Shown here: piece after piece, positions 30,615 to 42,048 of the stretch
Layout of the letters: each line of letters begins with the position of its first letter
Numbering within the stretch: the first letter of the stretch is position 1
Origin: Luidia sarsii
Lineage: Eukaryota > Echinodermata > Asteroidea > Paxillosida > Luidiidae
Length of the DNA: 64,000 nucleotides
Assembly: GCA_949987565.1 (NCBI GenBank)
Contig: OX465111.1
Location: 16,652,359 to 16,716,358, forward strand
Reading direction: 5' to 3'
Program-made: the position numbers and the translations under genes
Notes under the pieces: model-generated
What the model was told of the DNA's origin: nothing
What the model saw: the letters and a program-made list of their open reading frames with translations, nothing else
Database searches by the model: none

Positions 30615-31483
30615 AGTTGCGGTAACCGTAACCCTCATCCTCCCGAAGGTCGGAGACCTGAGGGTTACGGGAACGTATGTACAAAATTATAGCGAGGTTT
30701 TTGTTTTTACCATTTTGGAAACACCACTGTCCCGATCGCCCCCTTTTTCGACCCTTTTGAAAATCGCCACACACAATCTAAGGACATGCACTTGATCCCA
30801 AATGTATACTGAATGTGATCAGATAACTCAAAACATCGTGGGTAAAATACTTTTCCGAAAAACGGGCAGAAACTCACCAAAATACTGTCTGTAAATGTCC
30901 CGTCAACGTCTCCGCCAGGTTCGGAATCCGAACCTGGCGCCTCGACCAATCAGCGCTTAGTCTCGTGACGTATATCCCGCACGACGGCTATTTGCTGTTT
31001 CGCAATAACAGTCCACACTCGTGGTGCGCGCGCAGGTCATCGTCCTGTATACAACCATGGATATGCGCGCGCACCACGAGTGTGGACTGTTATTGCGAAA
31101 CAGCAAATAACCGTCGTGCGGGATATACGTCACGAGAATAAGCGCTGATTGGTCGAGGCGCCAGGTTCGGATTCCGAACGTGGCGGAGACGTTGACGGGA
31201 CATTTACAGACAGTATTTTGGTGAGTTTCTGCCCGTTTTTCGGAAAAGTATTTTACCCACGATGTTTTGAGTTATCTGCTCACATTCAGTATACATTTGG
31301 GATCAAGTGCATGTCCTTAGATTGTGTGTGGCGATTTTCAAAAGGGTGGAAAAAGGGGGCGATCGGGACAGTGGTGTTTCCAAAATGGTAAAAACAAAAA
31401 CCTCGCTATAATTTTGTACATACGTTCCCGTAACCCTCAGGTCTCCGACCTTCGGGAGGATGAGGGTTACGGTTACCGCAACT
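30615..31483. mobile_element. 869-bp near-perfect foldback element
   Basis: Left arm 30615-31034 and right arm 31064-31483, about 420 bp each, are inverted copies differing at only a few positions, around a 29-bp loop. The ends are AGTTGCGGTAACCGTAACCC and its complement. Inside each arm is a second small palindrome (CAGGTTCGGAATCCGAACCTG in the left arm). Similar short frames on opposite strands are simply the two arms. No transposase is encoded. Confidence 0.95.
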
Positions 31484-32611
31484 ATCATAATTTATGCTTA
31501 AAACGTATTGGTCTTGTTGATGTCTTCTTTTATGACGTTTAAAAAAAAATCCACAATCCTCTTTCTCGCTGCTTCTTCAGTTATGACCTTTCCCAATGTC
31601 ACTCCAGAGACACATTTCCTCCTTCTTGGTACTTTCTCTAGCTGCCCTTTTATTTTTTTTCATTTTTTTTAAAAGCCTATTGGGCCATGTTACTTTTTGT
31701 CTTTGAATAATAATAAACAAAATATAAAAAAAATTATATAAGCGAGACGCTCTATAGGAGCCTCCATAGTTTTTACCCAGAACGGACTGCCTCAAGTTGC
31801 GTGATATGTATTTTTTCTACGGATGTTGGGGTTTGTTATGGTACACTCAGATTTTTTTTAGGACCAACAATAAAGAAAACTGGAGCTTCGAAGCAACTGC
31901 CAATTTTGTACCTAGGAAAATAGACCCCAAAAGAGCAACTTTTTAAATCACACGAGTTTGGCCTAGTGGAAAAGCCTTAACTTTCCACATTTTCGGTGAC
32001 GGACAAGAGCAGGAAACCAACTGTAAGATACGAAGTCTGAGATCGTTATACGGAGTTGTTTTCATAGTGCGATGTGAGTTAGAAGGCTAAGCGTCGAAAA
32101 CGTGTAGCGTCGAAAACGGGGGTTCCCACGATACACATCGCGCACGACTCGCTGACCGAAGAAAAGATCAATGAAATGCCTTTTCCACCTTGAATCCGGA
32201 CGAAATGAGAGGTCCAGCCCTGTAACAGCAGGGAGGTGGATACAGACTCTCCATTTCTGTGAGTCATGGCGGAATTTAGACGACCGTAGCCAAACAATTG
32301 CCAAGGACATTGAAGCGCAAGGCACGCTCGATGCCGCGGCCGACTACACGGAGGAAAGGGACTTTTGATTTTCGACCTGAAGAAAATCGCATTATTGATT
32401 ATTTCGTGGTTTCATCCGACATGTTATCGTCGATTCACCGACATAAATTTGAATGCCAAGGTATAATATTAGGTTAAATCGTTATAGTTTAGGGGAAATT
32501 ATCCTCCGAGTCTGAGATTTCATGTTTGCAGTGGATCATGGAGGAAAACATTACTCATTTAGTCATTAGTCTTTTACTTTTTTAGTACTCTTTGACTAGC
32601 CTAGGATCTAG
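31484..32611. other. Gene-free stretch
   Basis: AT-rich with poly-T tracts and no recognised gene. A small imperfect duplication, GTCGAAAACGTGTAGCGTCGAAAACG, lies near 32093-32117 (two GTCGAAAACG copies). Confidence 0.4.
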
Positions 32612-32711
32612 TACGAGTAACTTGGACCCGACAAGTCACCCTTTTTTTATACTCAAAATTTCAAAATTCGATAAAAAAAGTGTGACTTGTCGGGTCCAAG
32701 TTACTCGGACT
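32612..32711. mobile_element. TIR-E element, 100-bp hairpin
   Basis: Left end GAGTAACTTGGACCCGACAA, AT-rich loop, right end TTGTCGGGTCCAAGTTACTC followed by GGAC. It is a minimal copy of the family defined at 10931. Confidence 0.85.
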
Positions 32712-32796
32712 ACCTACTAGAGGATCATGGATGAGGGGCAAAACAAAACCTACGTGCCGATGCAGCTAATAAAATTAACCCTGGCCTTAGCCCACT

Positions 32797-32905
32797 TTAC
32801 TACTCTAGTAGTACTACTACTAGTATTAGTACTAGTAACTAGTTTTATTACTAGTTACTAGTGCCAGTGGTAGTACTAGTAGTACTACTACTAGTACTAG
32901 TAGCA
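32797..32905. repeat. CTAGTA palindromic microsatellite
   Basis: Repeated AGTACTAGTAG and TACTACTACTAG units with an inverted centre around AACTAGTTTTATTACTAGTT. It could extrude a cruciform. Confidence 0.85.
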
Positions 32906-32999
32906 CAGTAGTAATAAATTGCAAGTAATTTATACTAAATGTACTGATGTATTACCAATATTATTAGTTTGCTAGTCCGAGTACGTGTACAGTAACTTG

Positions 33000-33095
33000 G
33001 ACCTAGTTTTTTGAGGGGTCGGCCTACAGTCACCCGACCCCTCCAAAATTTCAAAAAGGGCGACTTTAACTAGATCGAAGTTACTCGAACTTCTC
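33000..33095. repeat. Diverged TIR-E relative
   Basis: CAGTAACTTGGACC, a GAGGGGTCGGC/CACCCGACCCCTC hairpin and TCGAAGTTACTCGAAC at the right end. It is the same plan as 11072-11166. Confidence 0.55.
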
Positions 33096-33180
33096 AGGGA
33101 AATTCAGGGAAATTTAAAAGTGGTATCCGACTATCCGTCTCTGTTTGACTTGGAATTCTTTTCCCTCGGTTTCAGGTCAA

Positions 33181-33482
33181 CTCAGTCTGTTACAAACTCA
33201 AGCTGACTGGGAACTTTTGAACAAATTGAAAAATTGGCAAAGAATATTTTTACTGGACCAGGGGTGGATTTCACAAAGCCTTACGATGCATCGTAACTCA
33301 ACTTACGATGGATAACCCATCGTAAGTTGTGATAGGCCGTATGGTTTGTGCATAACTCATCGTCTTGCGATTGATCGTAAGTTACGATGGGTTTGGTGAA
33401 ATCGGCTTCAGAACTTGGACCCGAGACCTCTGGATTAACGTACCAGTGCTTTTCTATCTGAGCTATCCAGCCTGCTTTCATT
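33181..33482 (-). mobile_element. SINE-A interrupted by a Pal-D element
   Basis: On the minus strand the SINE-A head (GGCTGGATAGCTCAGATAG, B box near 33415-33428) and its body (33181-33262, with GGCAAAGAATATTTTTACTGG) are separated by a Pal-D copy at about 33263-33410. Pal-D ends are GGTGGATTTCACAAAGCCTT and GGTTTGGTGAAATCGGC. The nesting shows that Pal-D was mobile after SINE-A inserted. Confidence 0.85.
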
Positions 33483-33544
33483 CAGGCAGATTCAGGCCAC
33501 CATCTAACTCTAGTCTAAGGCCAAGGGTGGTCGGGTGCCTGTCC

Positions 33545-33838
33545 TGGTGCCTTTTCAAAAACGTGAGTAAAGCAAATGACCAGTATTAGAATCCTTGATT
33601 CTCACTGAATCCAAAAATGGGCACGTAGGACGGTGATACGGGTGTTTTCGGTTGTAAATCTGGGGGTTTGTGTCGGGTAGTTTGTTTCGGTCGACATGGT
33701 TTTTGGCGGTTTGTACTTTGTACATATAATCAGCTTTAGGACACTGATGGACTTGGACCCTACAGGAACCCGAAACTCAAAATTTCAAAATTCGATAAAA
33801 AAAGGGTGACTTGTCGGGTCCAAGTTACTCGGACTAAT
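33545..33838. mobile_element. Single arm of the long TIR-E foldback
   Basis: It starts CCTTTTCAAAAACGTGAGTAA and runs through GACCAGTATTAGAATCC, GATACGGGTGTTTTCGG and TGTCGGGTAGTTTGTTTCGG to the end GTCCAAGTTACTCGGACTAA. This matches the right half of 36381-37084. The left arm is absent. Confidence 0.85.
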
Positions 33839-34189
33839 GTGGTCCAATTAGTCCAGTCCATTCTCCAATTAGCCTACCCTAACCTATTTTCCCACTTTCC
33901 TAGAGTCTATCAACTAAATTTTGTCCATCCCCACTTCAACCACTCCATCATCTTAATTGTCTGCCCTTTTCAGTTGGAATTTGAGAGTACAAACATAAAT
34001 AAATCAATTCGAATCCAAATCATGAAGATCATTTGCTAGGCTCATCCTTGTCTCCTTTTTGTTGTGTCGATTGCCAGAGAAATCAATCCCTAACTTTAAA
34101 TTTAGGCTTACCCACCAACACAGGGTAACATCACCCTACACGTAACCGTGACACTTATACTACAAAACCTATAGAACAGCAAACTATGC

Positions 34190-34310
34190 ATACATGTACG
34201 GTATGTACAGTTTTGTACACATGTACATGTAAACGTGAACATTCATGTGTGTATTGCCATGCACATGAACATGTACAGTACGTGTACACTGTACAGTACA
34301 TGTAACTTGT
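34190..34310. repeat. ACATGT-rich microsatellite
   Basis: Runs of TACATGTAC and GTACACATGTACATG just upstream of the PA-TM gene start. Confidence 0.75.
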
Positions 34311-34420
34311 AAGTCTTGGAGATTTGTGTTACAGTTACTGAAGTCAGTAATCACTTTTCGACAATTTGACATGGCTTTATTTCCATCTCATATTCATTTA
34401 TTCAATAAGAAACTGAAATC

Positions 34421-37400
34421 ATGAAGCCCGGATGGTTTGCGCTCAACTGGACCCTGCTTTGGCTGCCCAGCCTGATTGGAACGCTGCTGCCTACCTTCGT
34501 TCTTGCAGATGTGATCGCAGTAAGTACTTTATGTTTCTCTGCCCAAGCTGGGCCCAAATTGTGTGGAATCTGCTTTGGCTAGCCGCCCCCCCCTCCCTAA
34601 CAGTATCTGCTTATCAGAACCTTTTCACAACCAGAAGCAGGAAAGGGAACAATCTTCATTGAGTCAAGAAAAGTTTGCGTTGGCACCGTTCACAAATGAT
34701 CATTTTTGCGAGTTTGCATGGTTCTCAAAAGGGGGAGTCTAAGTTTTGGAATTGCTGTGTTTTGATACTTTGGATTCATTCAAATGCAATGTTATTTCGT
34801 GAAATGTGTAACCCGGTGTTTAGCCTACCCCTGGATTTTTGGGAGTCTGAGGTCAGTGAGGTGGTGACTGATCATGGTGATACTGAGTGCCTATGGTTGC
34901 TCTTGTGGTGGTTCTGAAAAGAAGTTGGGGACGGCGGGACACATTGTTTCGGAGACAATGACGTACCCTGACTGAAGTCACAACTCTAGACCGGTATAGC
35001 GATTCCAATGGGGAAGTATTCTTCTTGTAGGCTTACTATGCAAGGCTAGTATGAATGTGAGAAGACATGACAGATTGAGGACGGGCTCCTGCTTGGGTCA
35101 CTGCTGTGGGCAACTCACAGCGAGTAGGCCTACTTGTACACATGCACATGTTGTCACCGCAAACTGTTCCCGAATACATGTAACTATGTACAGTAACCCT
35201 ACTTTGAGTACTGTAGCCTGTCTCAAATGAAAATTCAGATAAACAGTAAATTAACACGCATATGTTAAAAGGCATGTCGTATAAAGATGAATGAATTTCA
35301 ATCGCAAATTTCCAGAGCTTACATCTTAATTCCTTAAATATTGCATGCAATTTCAAGCAGATATGGACAGTTTAGTGTGTCCATATGCCCTTTATGAATA
35401 CACTGTAACTGTAGGTACATGTACACGTGTATTCAACATATCAGGGTACAGTCTACAGTGTAGATTTATCACATGTACATTGTACATATCATCAGCATGC
35501 AGCACACATGTACCAGTGATTGTACATGTACACTGTATTCTGGGGGGGGGGAGTTGTGTTTGGTTTTAGAATAAAAAACCCAATGATTTGATTGACAGGG
35601 TGTCTTCTGTTCAATTTTTAACTAAAGTTTAGCGGGGTTGACATCAGCCCTACTGTGATAGGACCTTTTCTGAAATATCAGGCCCTCTAAAAAATTATTT
35701 TCACACTGAATTCATGAATCAGTGAGCAGTGGTGACCTACACATGCACATGAACATTTATTCTTATTGTTCATTAGTAAGATTATCTTGACCCCTCGGCG
35801 CGGCGCTGTACATGTACCGCTACATCTTTTGCTAATGCATAACATGATAATCTATACTTTCTTCAGGTGACACGCAGGAATGTCGGCTTCACCTTCCCAT
35901 CCATGCCATCCAACTTTGGAGACAGACTCTCCCTGACGGGCTTTGAGGTATGTAGGTTGGCAGACTCAATTTTCCAGTGCATCTGTGCTCTATATATTGT
36001 ATGCGAAATGAAGTGCCTTTCACCAGTGGTCCTCAGTTCCACTTCACTCTGATCCGCAACTTCAAATCCTACTCATTTGATGAGGGAGTCACTGCATAGA
36101 GGTGCTATAAATGTAGTTCAAATTGCTTTCATGTGGTTTACCTAAGTCTATTGACGGACACTCTGTACTTTAGTACCCTAAAGTTACATTACCCTCTAAA
36201 TGTAAATATTGCCTTGGCTCTATCAAGCCTGATACAAGTATATGTACCCTTCTGCAGTAGTTTGTGAGTAAGTTTGTTCACTCCTAGAGGTCATAAACCT
36301 ACATGTACATCATATTTGAAAGGGTATACACAAGTTAAGCATATAGTTGGTAGGCCAGATTGCCAGTGCCTCAGCCTTAGTCAGAGTAACTTGGACCCGA
36401 CAAGTCACCCTTTTTTTATCTAATTTTGAAATTTTGAGTTTCGGGTGACTGTAGGGTCCAAGTCCAGCAGTATCCTAAACCTGATTTTATGTACACGCCG
36501 CCAAAAACCATTTCGACCGAAACAAACTACCCGACACAAACCCCCAGATTTACCGCCGAAAACAGCCGTATCACCGTCCTACGTGCCCATTTTTGGATTC
36601 AGTGAGAATCAAGGATTCTAATACTGGTCATTCGCAACGATACATTCAGGAAACAGTCGTGGGCTCAACGGTTGCAGACTCACTGCGCACACGGAACTGT
36701 CAGAATGCTATTTATAGAAAAAAAATGGCCGCCTCCTTGTTTTGGCTGTCGCACGGGCGAAACGAAACACCTTCTCGATCAACTGATGGTATTTTTTGCC
36801 TTTTTTCCAAAACGTGAGTAAAGCAAATGACCAGTATTAGAATCCTTGATTCTCACTGAATCAAAAAATGGGCACGTAGGACGGTGATACGGGTGTTTTC
36901 GGCGGTAAATCTGGGGGTTTGTGTCGGGTAGTTTGTTTCGGTCGAAATGGTTTTTGGCGGCGTGTACATATAATCAGGTTTAGGATACTGCTGGACTTGG
37001 ATCCTACAGTTACCCGAAACTCAAAATTTCAAAATTCGATAAAAAAAAAAAGGGTGACTTGTCGGGTCCAAGTTACTCGGACTACCTCAGCCTTAGGCTT
37101 CATTTCAGAAAGGGCTTTGATAAAACTGTTACAATTTCCCAGATTAAACAGAAGGTTTGCGGTGACACCATGCTACACTAGATCTGTTTTGAGACAGAGT
37201 GTGTTTCAGAGCCACACTCCGTCTCGAAAGGTGTCACTGCAAACCCTCAAGCATGCAAACCTTCAAATCTCATCTCTCCCAGTTTTCTTGCCTGAAATGT
37301 TTCTCTTTGGCTGTTTTTCTTGTCACCACTAGGGAAAACTTGTGGTAGCTGACCCTCTGAATGGCTGTAGTCCTATGCAGCGCCCACCCAGAGTCAATTC

Positions 37401-40400
37401 GTCAGGCTTGATGAGCTACAACTTCTTTGCCCTCATACGTCGCGATGACTGCAACTTTGACATCAAAGTAAGTTGCTCTTCCATTATACAGTCGGTATTC
37501 AGACTGCCTGTGTTTTGTTTTTTTCAAACTGGTCAGCTGGTCCAGTCACGGACGGCCATCAACTTGCCTGAGATGATTTGTTTTACATTTCTGAGAGACT
37601 TGTTTTACCGATCCGCTGTGCTTCTCATTAAAGTGTTGTCCTTCAAGTCTTGAATGTTTTCTTGAACATTCGTGGGAAAAAACGATTGCTGTACCACCCA
37701 AAAATAGTGTTGAGGCTTGTTTTCTTTCTAACTGGCCAGGAAGGTTTTGAACTGGTCAGAGACAATTTCAGTTATCATTCAGCCACTGCTAGATTCCAAC
37801 CCTGACAATGCTGTTGCAAATTGGCCACAGTGACACTGTGACTCTTGTTTTGTGTTGTCGTCGTCATTTTACAGGTCTGGAATGCCCAGAAAGTTGGTTA
37901 CTCTGGAGCCATTGTCTATAACACTTGGGGCGATGATGGCGTCCTGTCTATGACTGGGGATACCTGTAAGTATTGGCTTCACTAAAACATAATTGAAGGC
38001 TTACATGGTGGAAGCACAAAGTGGACAGTCATCTCTTTTGAGATGGCACATGAGTTTGAAAAGTGTATGTAGCTGTAGCTGTGAAAGATCATTCCTCATT
38101 TTTGATTGGTTACTAGCTAGTCTGATAAAGGATTTTGATGCTTCTTGTACCGTACATGTACATTATTTAAAACATCTGGGGTGGATTAATCAAAGCCTTA
38201 CGATGCATCGTATCACAACTTGCAATGAATAACGTATCGTAAGTTGTGATACACCGTAAAGTTTCTGTGTATCACTCACCGTCTTGCACTTGATCGTAAG
38301 TTATGATGGGTTCGGTGCAATCGACAGCCGGCAACACAACATTTCGGGCAGTGTGTGCTCTGCCCGTTATCAGGAGACTCCACATTGACCACACTATGCA
38401 TGTGCATGTATTTGAGATGAAAGATGGAAGATTTTGCATTCACAGATCAAAGTCCTTGCCTGTACTAACTCCTGTGTCGTTTGGAGTAGCAGTAAATGTA
38501 GCTCTTGATTACCCCCATTGCTTTTGCAGTTGGGCAGGATGTGTACATTCCTTCAGTCTTTGTCGGTGCATCTTCGGGGGCTGCTCTGAAGAAGCTGAAC
38601 TACACAACTGGGTAAGTCAGCAGAGAAATGAATTGTTGTATCTGAAATGTCCCCGTACATTGCGGCCTCGGATCGATCCAACGCAAGTTGATCGCACACA
38701 GCCGTTCCAAAAAGACGTTCCCAATACTTGTTAGAGAATCATTTCGATAACGCCCCTTTCGTCAAACTTTCCAGTGTGTCCATGTTGACAATTGAGATTC
38801 ATAGTGTGTATTTAAAAAGGTTTTCAAAAGCTCTCAAGGAAATGAATAGCTCAGATGCATGCATGTTGTCTTGCATGGCTGCGATGGTCAATTGATGGAT
38901 CAGTTACCGGCCTTATCATGGGGAGATTGACAACTTGAGGCCCTTTACCTCACTTAACTTCAAGTAGGGCAAATCCCCATTGAATAACATGCAGTAGACC
39001 TAACTGTCAAAAATGATGTACATATACTTAATGAAGGGAAAATCCTTTGCAATCTGAGATACTTGAAATGTTGGTGTCCATTATTGTTCACTACAATCTC
39101 TAATCGACTTCTTTCTTTTTCTCGTTTTTTTCCCCCCTTCGCATGTACGGCCATCCTAATGAACGCAGATTTCTCGTTCTCTTATAACATATACCTCATC
39201 CCCTTCATCAGTATTGTAGGCATTTGTTTCTTGCTCATGCTATGCTTTATGGTAAGTGAAGTAGGCGTTTTGGTGGAGACCGTGTTTGTGTGTGTTGCAC
39301 TGGCTAGACTTGCGCACGAGCCCCACTGCCAATGCGATCGCAGTCAGATTTCCGCCACGAGTGCAGAAATTCCTGGCCGTCATACTGTCGAATGCCATGG
39401 GGAGTTCCAAAAGCTTTCTCCTGGGTCTACCCCGGTCGATCCCCCCTGGTGGGCTCTGATGCCGTAATCCCTTGCTAGCTCACATTGCCTGGCATCGAAA
39501 TCAGGGTCACTTGCGGGGTAACCCAGGTCTACCCAAGAAAGCTCATTGAATACAACCATATAATGTGTGGTGACTGTGGTCATTCACACTGGCATGAATG
39601 CATGCCCTATGCATCAAATGACTGACTCAAAGGTACCGGTACATGAACAAATTATTGCACACTGCTGCTCACAGACTTAAAATATGTCCAAAATTTCAGA
39701 TCTCATACATAGTGACATTTCTCATTCTTTCTCCAAGGCATTGGCAAATGACAGACCCATATGCTTACCTCACTATGAAACACGTATGCAGCCTTCCTGA
39801 GTCCCTCTCTATCTCCTTCCTTCTTTAGCCCTTAACCTTGAGTGGCTTTTCAGCCTTGTTTTGGGCGATTTTGAACACACAAAAAACCCCAGAAAATTAT
39901 AAAAAAAAAGTAGAGTACCTTTGAAGTCTTCATCTGCAATCTAATGCATGTGGAATTTCACTGTGTTCTCATTGGCACATTGGTCAGCCTGTGCACTTAG
40001 CCAGTGCTGGCACGTTGTGACAGTGATGTATGTTGAATATGGCAGGATGTAGCACTGGTTTCAGGTGGTTCACCTCTGGCTGAGAAAGTTGTTGCATTTT
40101 GGCATTCTCTTTACTGCTCGTGCAATGCTGTACAGATTTGAATTATTCTAAGGAACCATTGATGAGATGGTTTGCCAAAATCCGGAGCCGAACATCTCTG
40201 TGTTGTGCAGCCTGGGACCAATTTCATAAGCAGCTTAAGTGCGAACATTTGCGAAGCAAGATATGTCTTCCCTGGTTCGAACGAGATTGCCCAGCGTATT
40301 TCACCTGATGCTTCTTGTACTCGACTTGTATTCTAATATTGGTTACTCCGCATGAGAAGTAAGTTCAACTTTGGCTGCCAACCTGGTTATTTTTGATATT

Positions 40401-40586
40401 TCTAGCTTTAGCCAATTTTTTGTGCTGAACCGGCTCTATGAAATTACCCCCTGGACCCTGGTACACCCAATGAACTGCTCAACCACTACAGCATACCTTA
40501 TTCAAGATACACCGCTTCACCTCCTTGAGTCCTTGTTAGAGTAGCTCACATCACTGTGTGATTTTTTTTGTCTTTCTTTCTCTCTT

Positions 40587-40637
<51 letters not shown>

Positions 40638-40779
40638 CTGTATATTTGTCATCGACATTTCTGTGTATGTGTGTGTCTTTGTGTCTGGTGACTATGTGCA
40701 GGACCAATGTGACTCTTACCATGGAGGTAGGAAGAGGTCCTCCGCGATACGGAATCGAGGACAACACGGAATTCCATAA
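34421..40779 (+). CDS. RNF13-like PA-TM protein, RING exons not found
   Basis: RNF13-type proteins are endosomal/lysosomal membrane E3 ligases with a signal peptide, a luminal protease-associated domain, one membrane span and a cytosolic RING. Exons: 34421-34519 (signal peptide, residues 1 to about 29), 35867-35947, 37333-37467, 37875-37965, 38530-38611 (PA domain, with LIRRDDCNFDIK, AIVYN and IPSVFVG) and 39149-39251. The last encodes the span YNIYLIPFISIVGICFLLML. To align with RNF13, exon 6 must start after AC at 39147-39148, not AG; a nearby AG at 39167-39168 gives a frameshift and quick stop. No RING (Cys/His pattern) was found before ATAT1. A phase-compatible terminal exon at 40702-40779 adds a basic 25-residue tail ending GQHGIP, followed by AATAAA. 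The family call is strong through exon 6; the end is tentative. Confidence 0.8.
35412..35540. repeat. ACATGT-rich microsatellite in intron 1
   Basis: TACATGTACACGTG and ACATGTACATTGTACAT runs within intron 1 of the PA-TM gene, followed by a nine-G run at about 35542-35550. Confidence 0.7.
36381..37084. mobile_element. Long TIR-E foldback with 12-bp flanking repeats
   Basis: Arms of about 250 bp are inverted (CAGAGTAACTTGGACCCGAC at left, GGTCCAAGTTACTCGGAC at right), with about 200 bp of unique interior. An identical 12-bp direct repeat, CCTCAGCCTTAG, flanks it (36369-36380 and 37085-37096), consistent with a target-site duplication. It sits in intron 2 of the PA-TM gene. No transposase frame is present. 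Confidence 0.92.
37135..37245. repeat. Pal-G palindromic element
   Basis: AGAAGGTTTGCGGTGACACC at left and GGTGTCACTGCAAACC at right, with an inner hairpin around GAGACAGAGTGTG/CACACTCCGTCTC. It lies in intron 2 of the PA-TM gene, about 90 bp before exon 3. Confidence 0.8.
38170..38330. repeat. Pal-D element in intron 4 of the PA-TM gene
   Basis: GGGGTGGATTAATCAAAGCC, TTACGATGCATCGTATC, CGTATCGTAAGTTGTGATA and TTCGGTGCAATCGAC follow the Pal-D order. A Pal-G remnant (ACATTTCGGGCAGTGTGTGC) follows at about 38340-38370. Confidence 0.75.
40573..40640. repeat. (CT)n microsatellite
   Basis: About 30 CT dinucleotides with CTTT interruptions. The pyrimidine tract lies 60-130 bp upstream of the candidate terminal exon of the PA-TM gene. 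Confidence 0.9.
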
Positions 40780-40874
40780 TAACTGCCCAGAAATGCATAA
40801 AACCACTGAAAATATGTTTGTTTTTTCATTGTGTTGTCCAATTATTCTGTCTTACAGTCTTACCGGTTTACTGA

Positions 40875-40880
40875 AATAAA
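40875..40880 (+). terminator. Polyadenylation signal AATAAA, candidate for the PA-TM gene
   Basis: A canonical AATAAA about 95 bases after the TAA of the candidate terminal exon. It supports, but does not prove, that the transcript ends here. Confidence 0.45.
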
Positions 40881-40895
40881 CACGATTAAAAGCGG

Positions 40896-41905
40896 TCAGT
40901 GATGACCAAACGCACGCACGTACACGACTGTACATTTACATGTACTGTACATACATGCACACTGTACACTACATCGTACATTTGATGCATCGTACAGACA
41001 CTACACATGCTGCGGACCCGATTTCCGACACCAATGAACCCGTACACAGCCCTACTGCACAATAAAGCTGTGCGCAAATCCACCAAAACGTGGTTCTTGA
41101 ACAATACGAACCCGATTTCCGACACCATTGGACCCCTACACAATACACGGAGGAATACACTGGGAACCAGCTGAGGTCGTGTCAAAATGCAAATTGAGTC
41201 TTTGGTTCAAGCAGTGTGATTCATGTGACAGCGAGTGGTATTATAAAGCTGACGCACGAGGAACGACCGCAAGGAACGTCTTGAAAGCTAGACTACTACA
41301 TCGGAGTGTGCATGTGGTCCTGAATAATACATGCATGTACAGTAATATTGTGTGTGCAGGTCAGTAACTGTGATATTGTATTAGTGGTACCAAGTGCGTG
41401 CGATTTTTGACAGCGAAACTTCTATCATACTATAGATGTATTAATTAAATTTAGTGATCGTTGTTTTGCAGACTTGGACAGTTGATTACATTGATTACTA
41501 TAGTAAAAGGTATGTTGAAACTGAAGAATCGTTTAGAAAAACGAAGAACACGGAATTTTCAATTTTAAGAAAACGAAATTTTGATTTTAGAAAACGGGAA
41601 ACTTTGGACGTTACCGAAACCTCTAGCCTATCGTAGGACGGTGGCCACCACGAGTCTCCTCTATCCAGTTGATATACTTTTTAATTTGATCGATAACATG
41701 TGTCCTGGCATGCTAAGAATTATTTCAACTCAATTATTTCACTCTGCCTTTGAGAAAGGTCCTGTTAGGATCGAAACATCGGGCCCACTAAATTTTAAAA
41801 TTATTTCAACTGTTATCAAGATTAAACTATGCAGTCAGAAAGATGACGAACTGATGACGAACTGACTCATTTATTGCCATCCACGTCTAAATCTGTGTAC
41901 CTGTA
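40896..41905. other. Gene-free stretch with Rep-C
   Basis: Nothing coding recognised. A direct repeat of GAACCCGATTTCCGACACCA-like sequence occurs at about 41020 and 41108. A Rep-C forward arm (CTGCCTTTGAGAAAGGTCCT, ATCGAAACATCGGGCCC) is at 41744-41800. Confidence 0.5.
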
Positions 41906-42048
41906 TAGTCCGAGTAACTTGGACCCGACAAGTTACCCTTTTTAAACGAAATTTTAAATTTGGAGGGTCGGGTGATTGTCACCCGACCCTCCAAATTCCA
42001 AATTTCGTTAAAAAAGGGTGACTTGTCGGGTCCAAGTTACTCGGACTA
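41906..42048. mobile_element. TIR-E element with 9-bp target-site duplication
   Basis: Ends TAGTCCGAGTAACTTGGACC and GGTCCAAGTTACTCGGACTA are perfect inverted repeats. The inner hairpin is GGAGGGTCGGGTGA/TCACCCGACCCTCC. GTACCTGTA flanks both sides (41897-41905 and 42049-42057). It is the cleanest insertion of this family in the window. Confidence 0.93.

Noticed and set aside
30707..31391. Two similar 80-codon frames on opposite strands
   Set aside because: They are the two arms of one foldback palindrome; no homology or exon structure.
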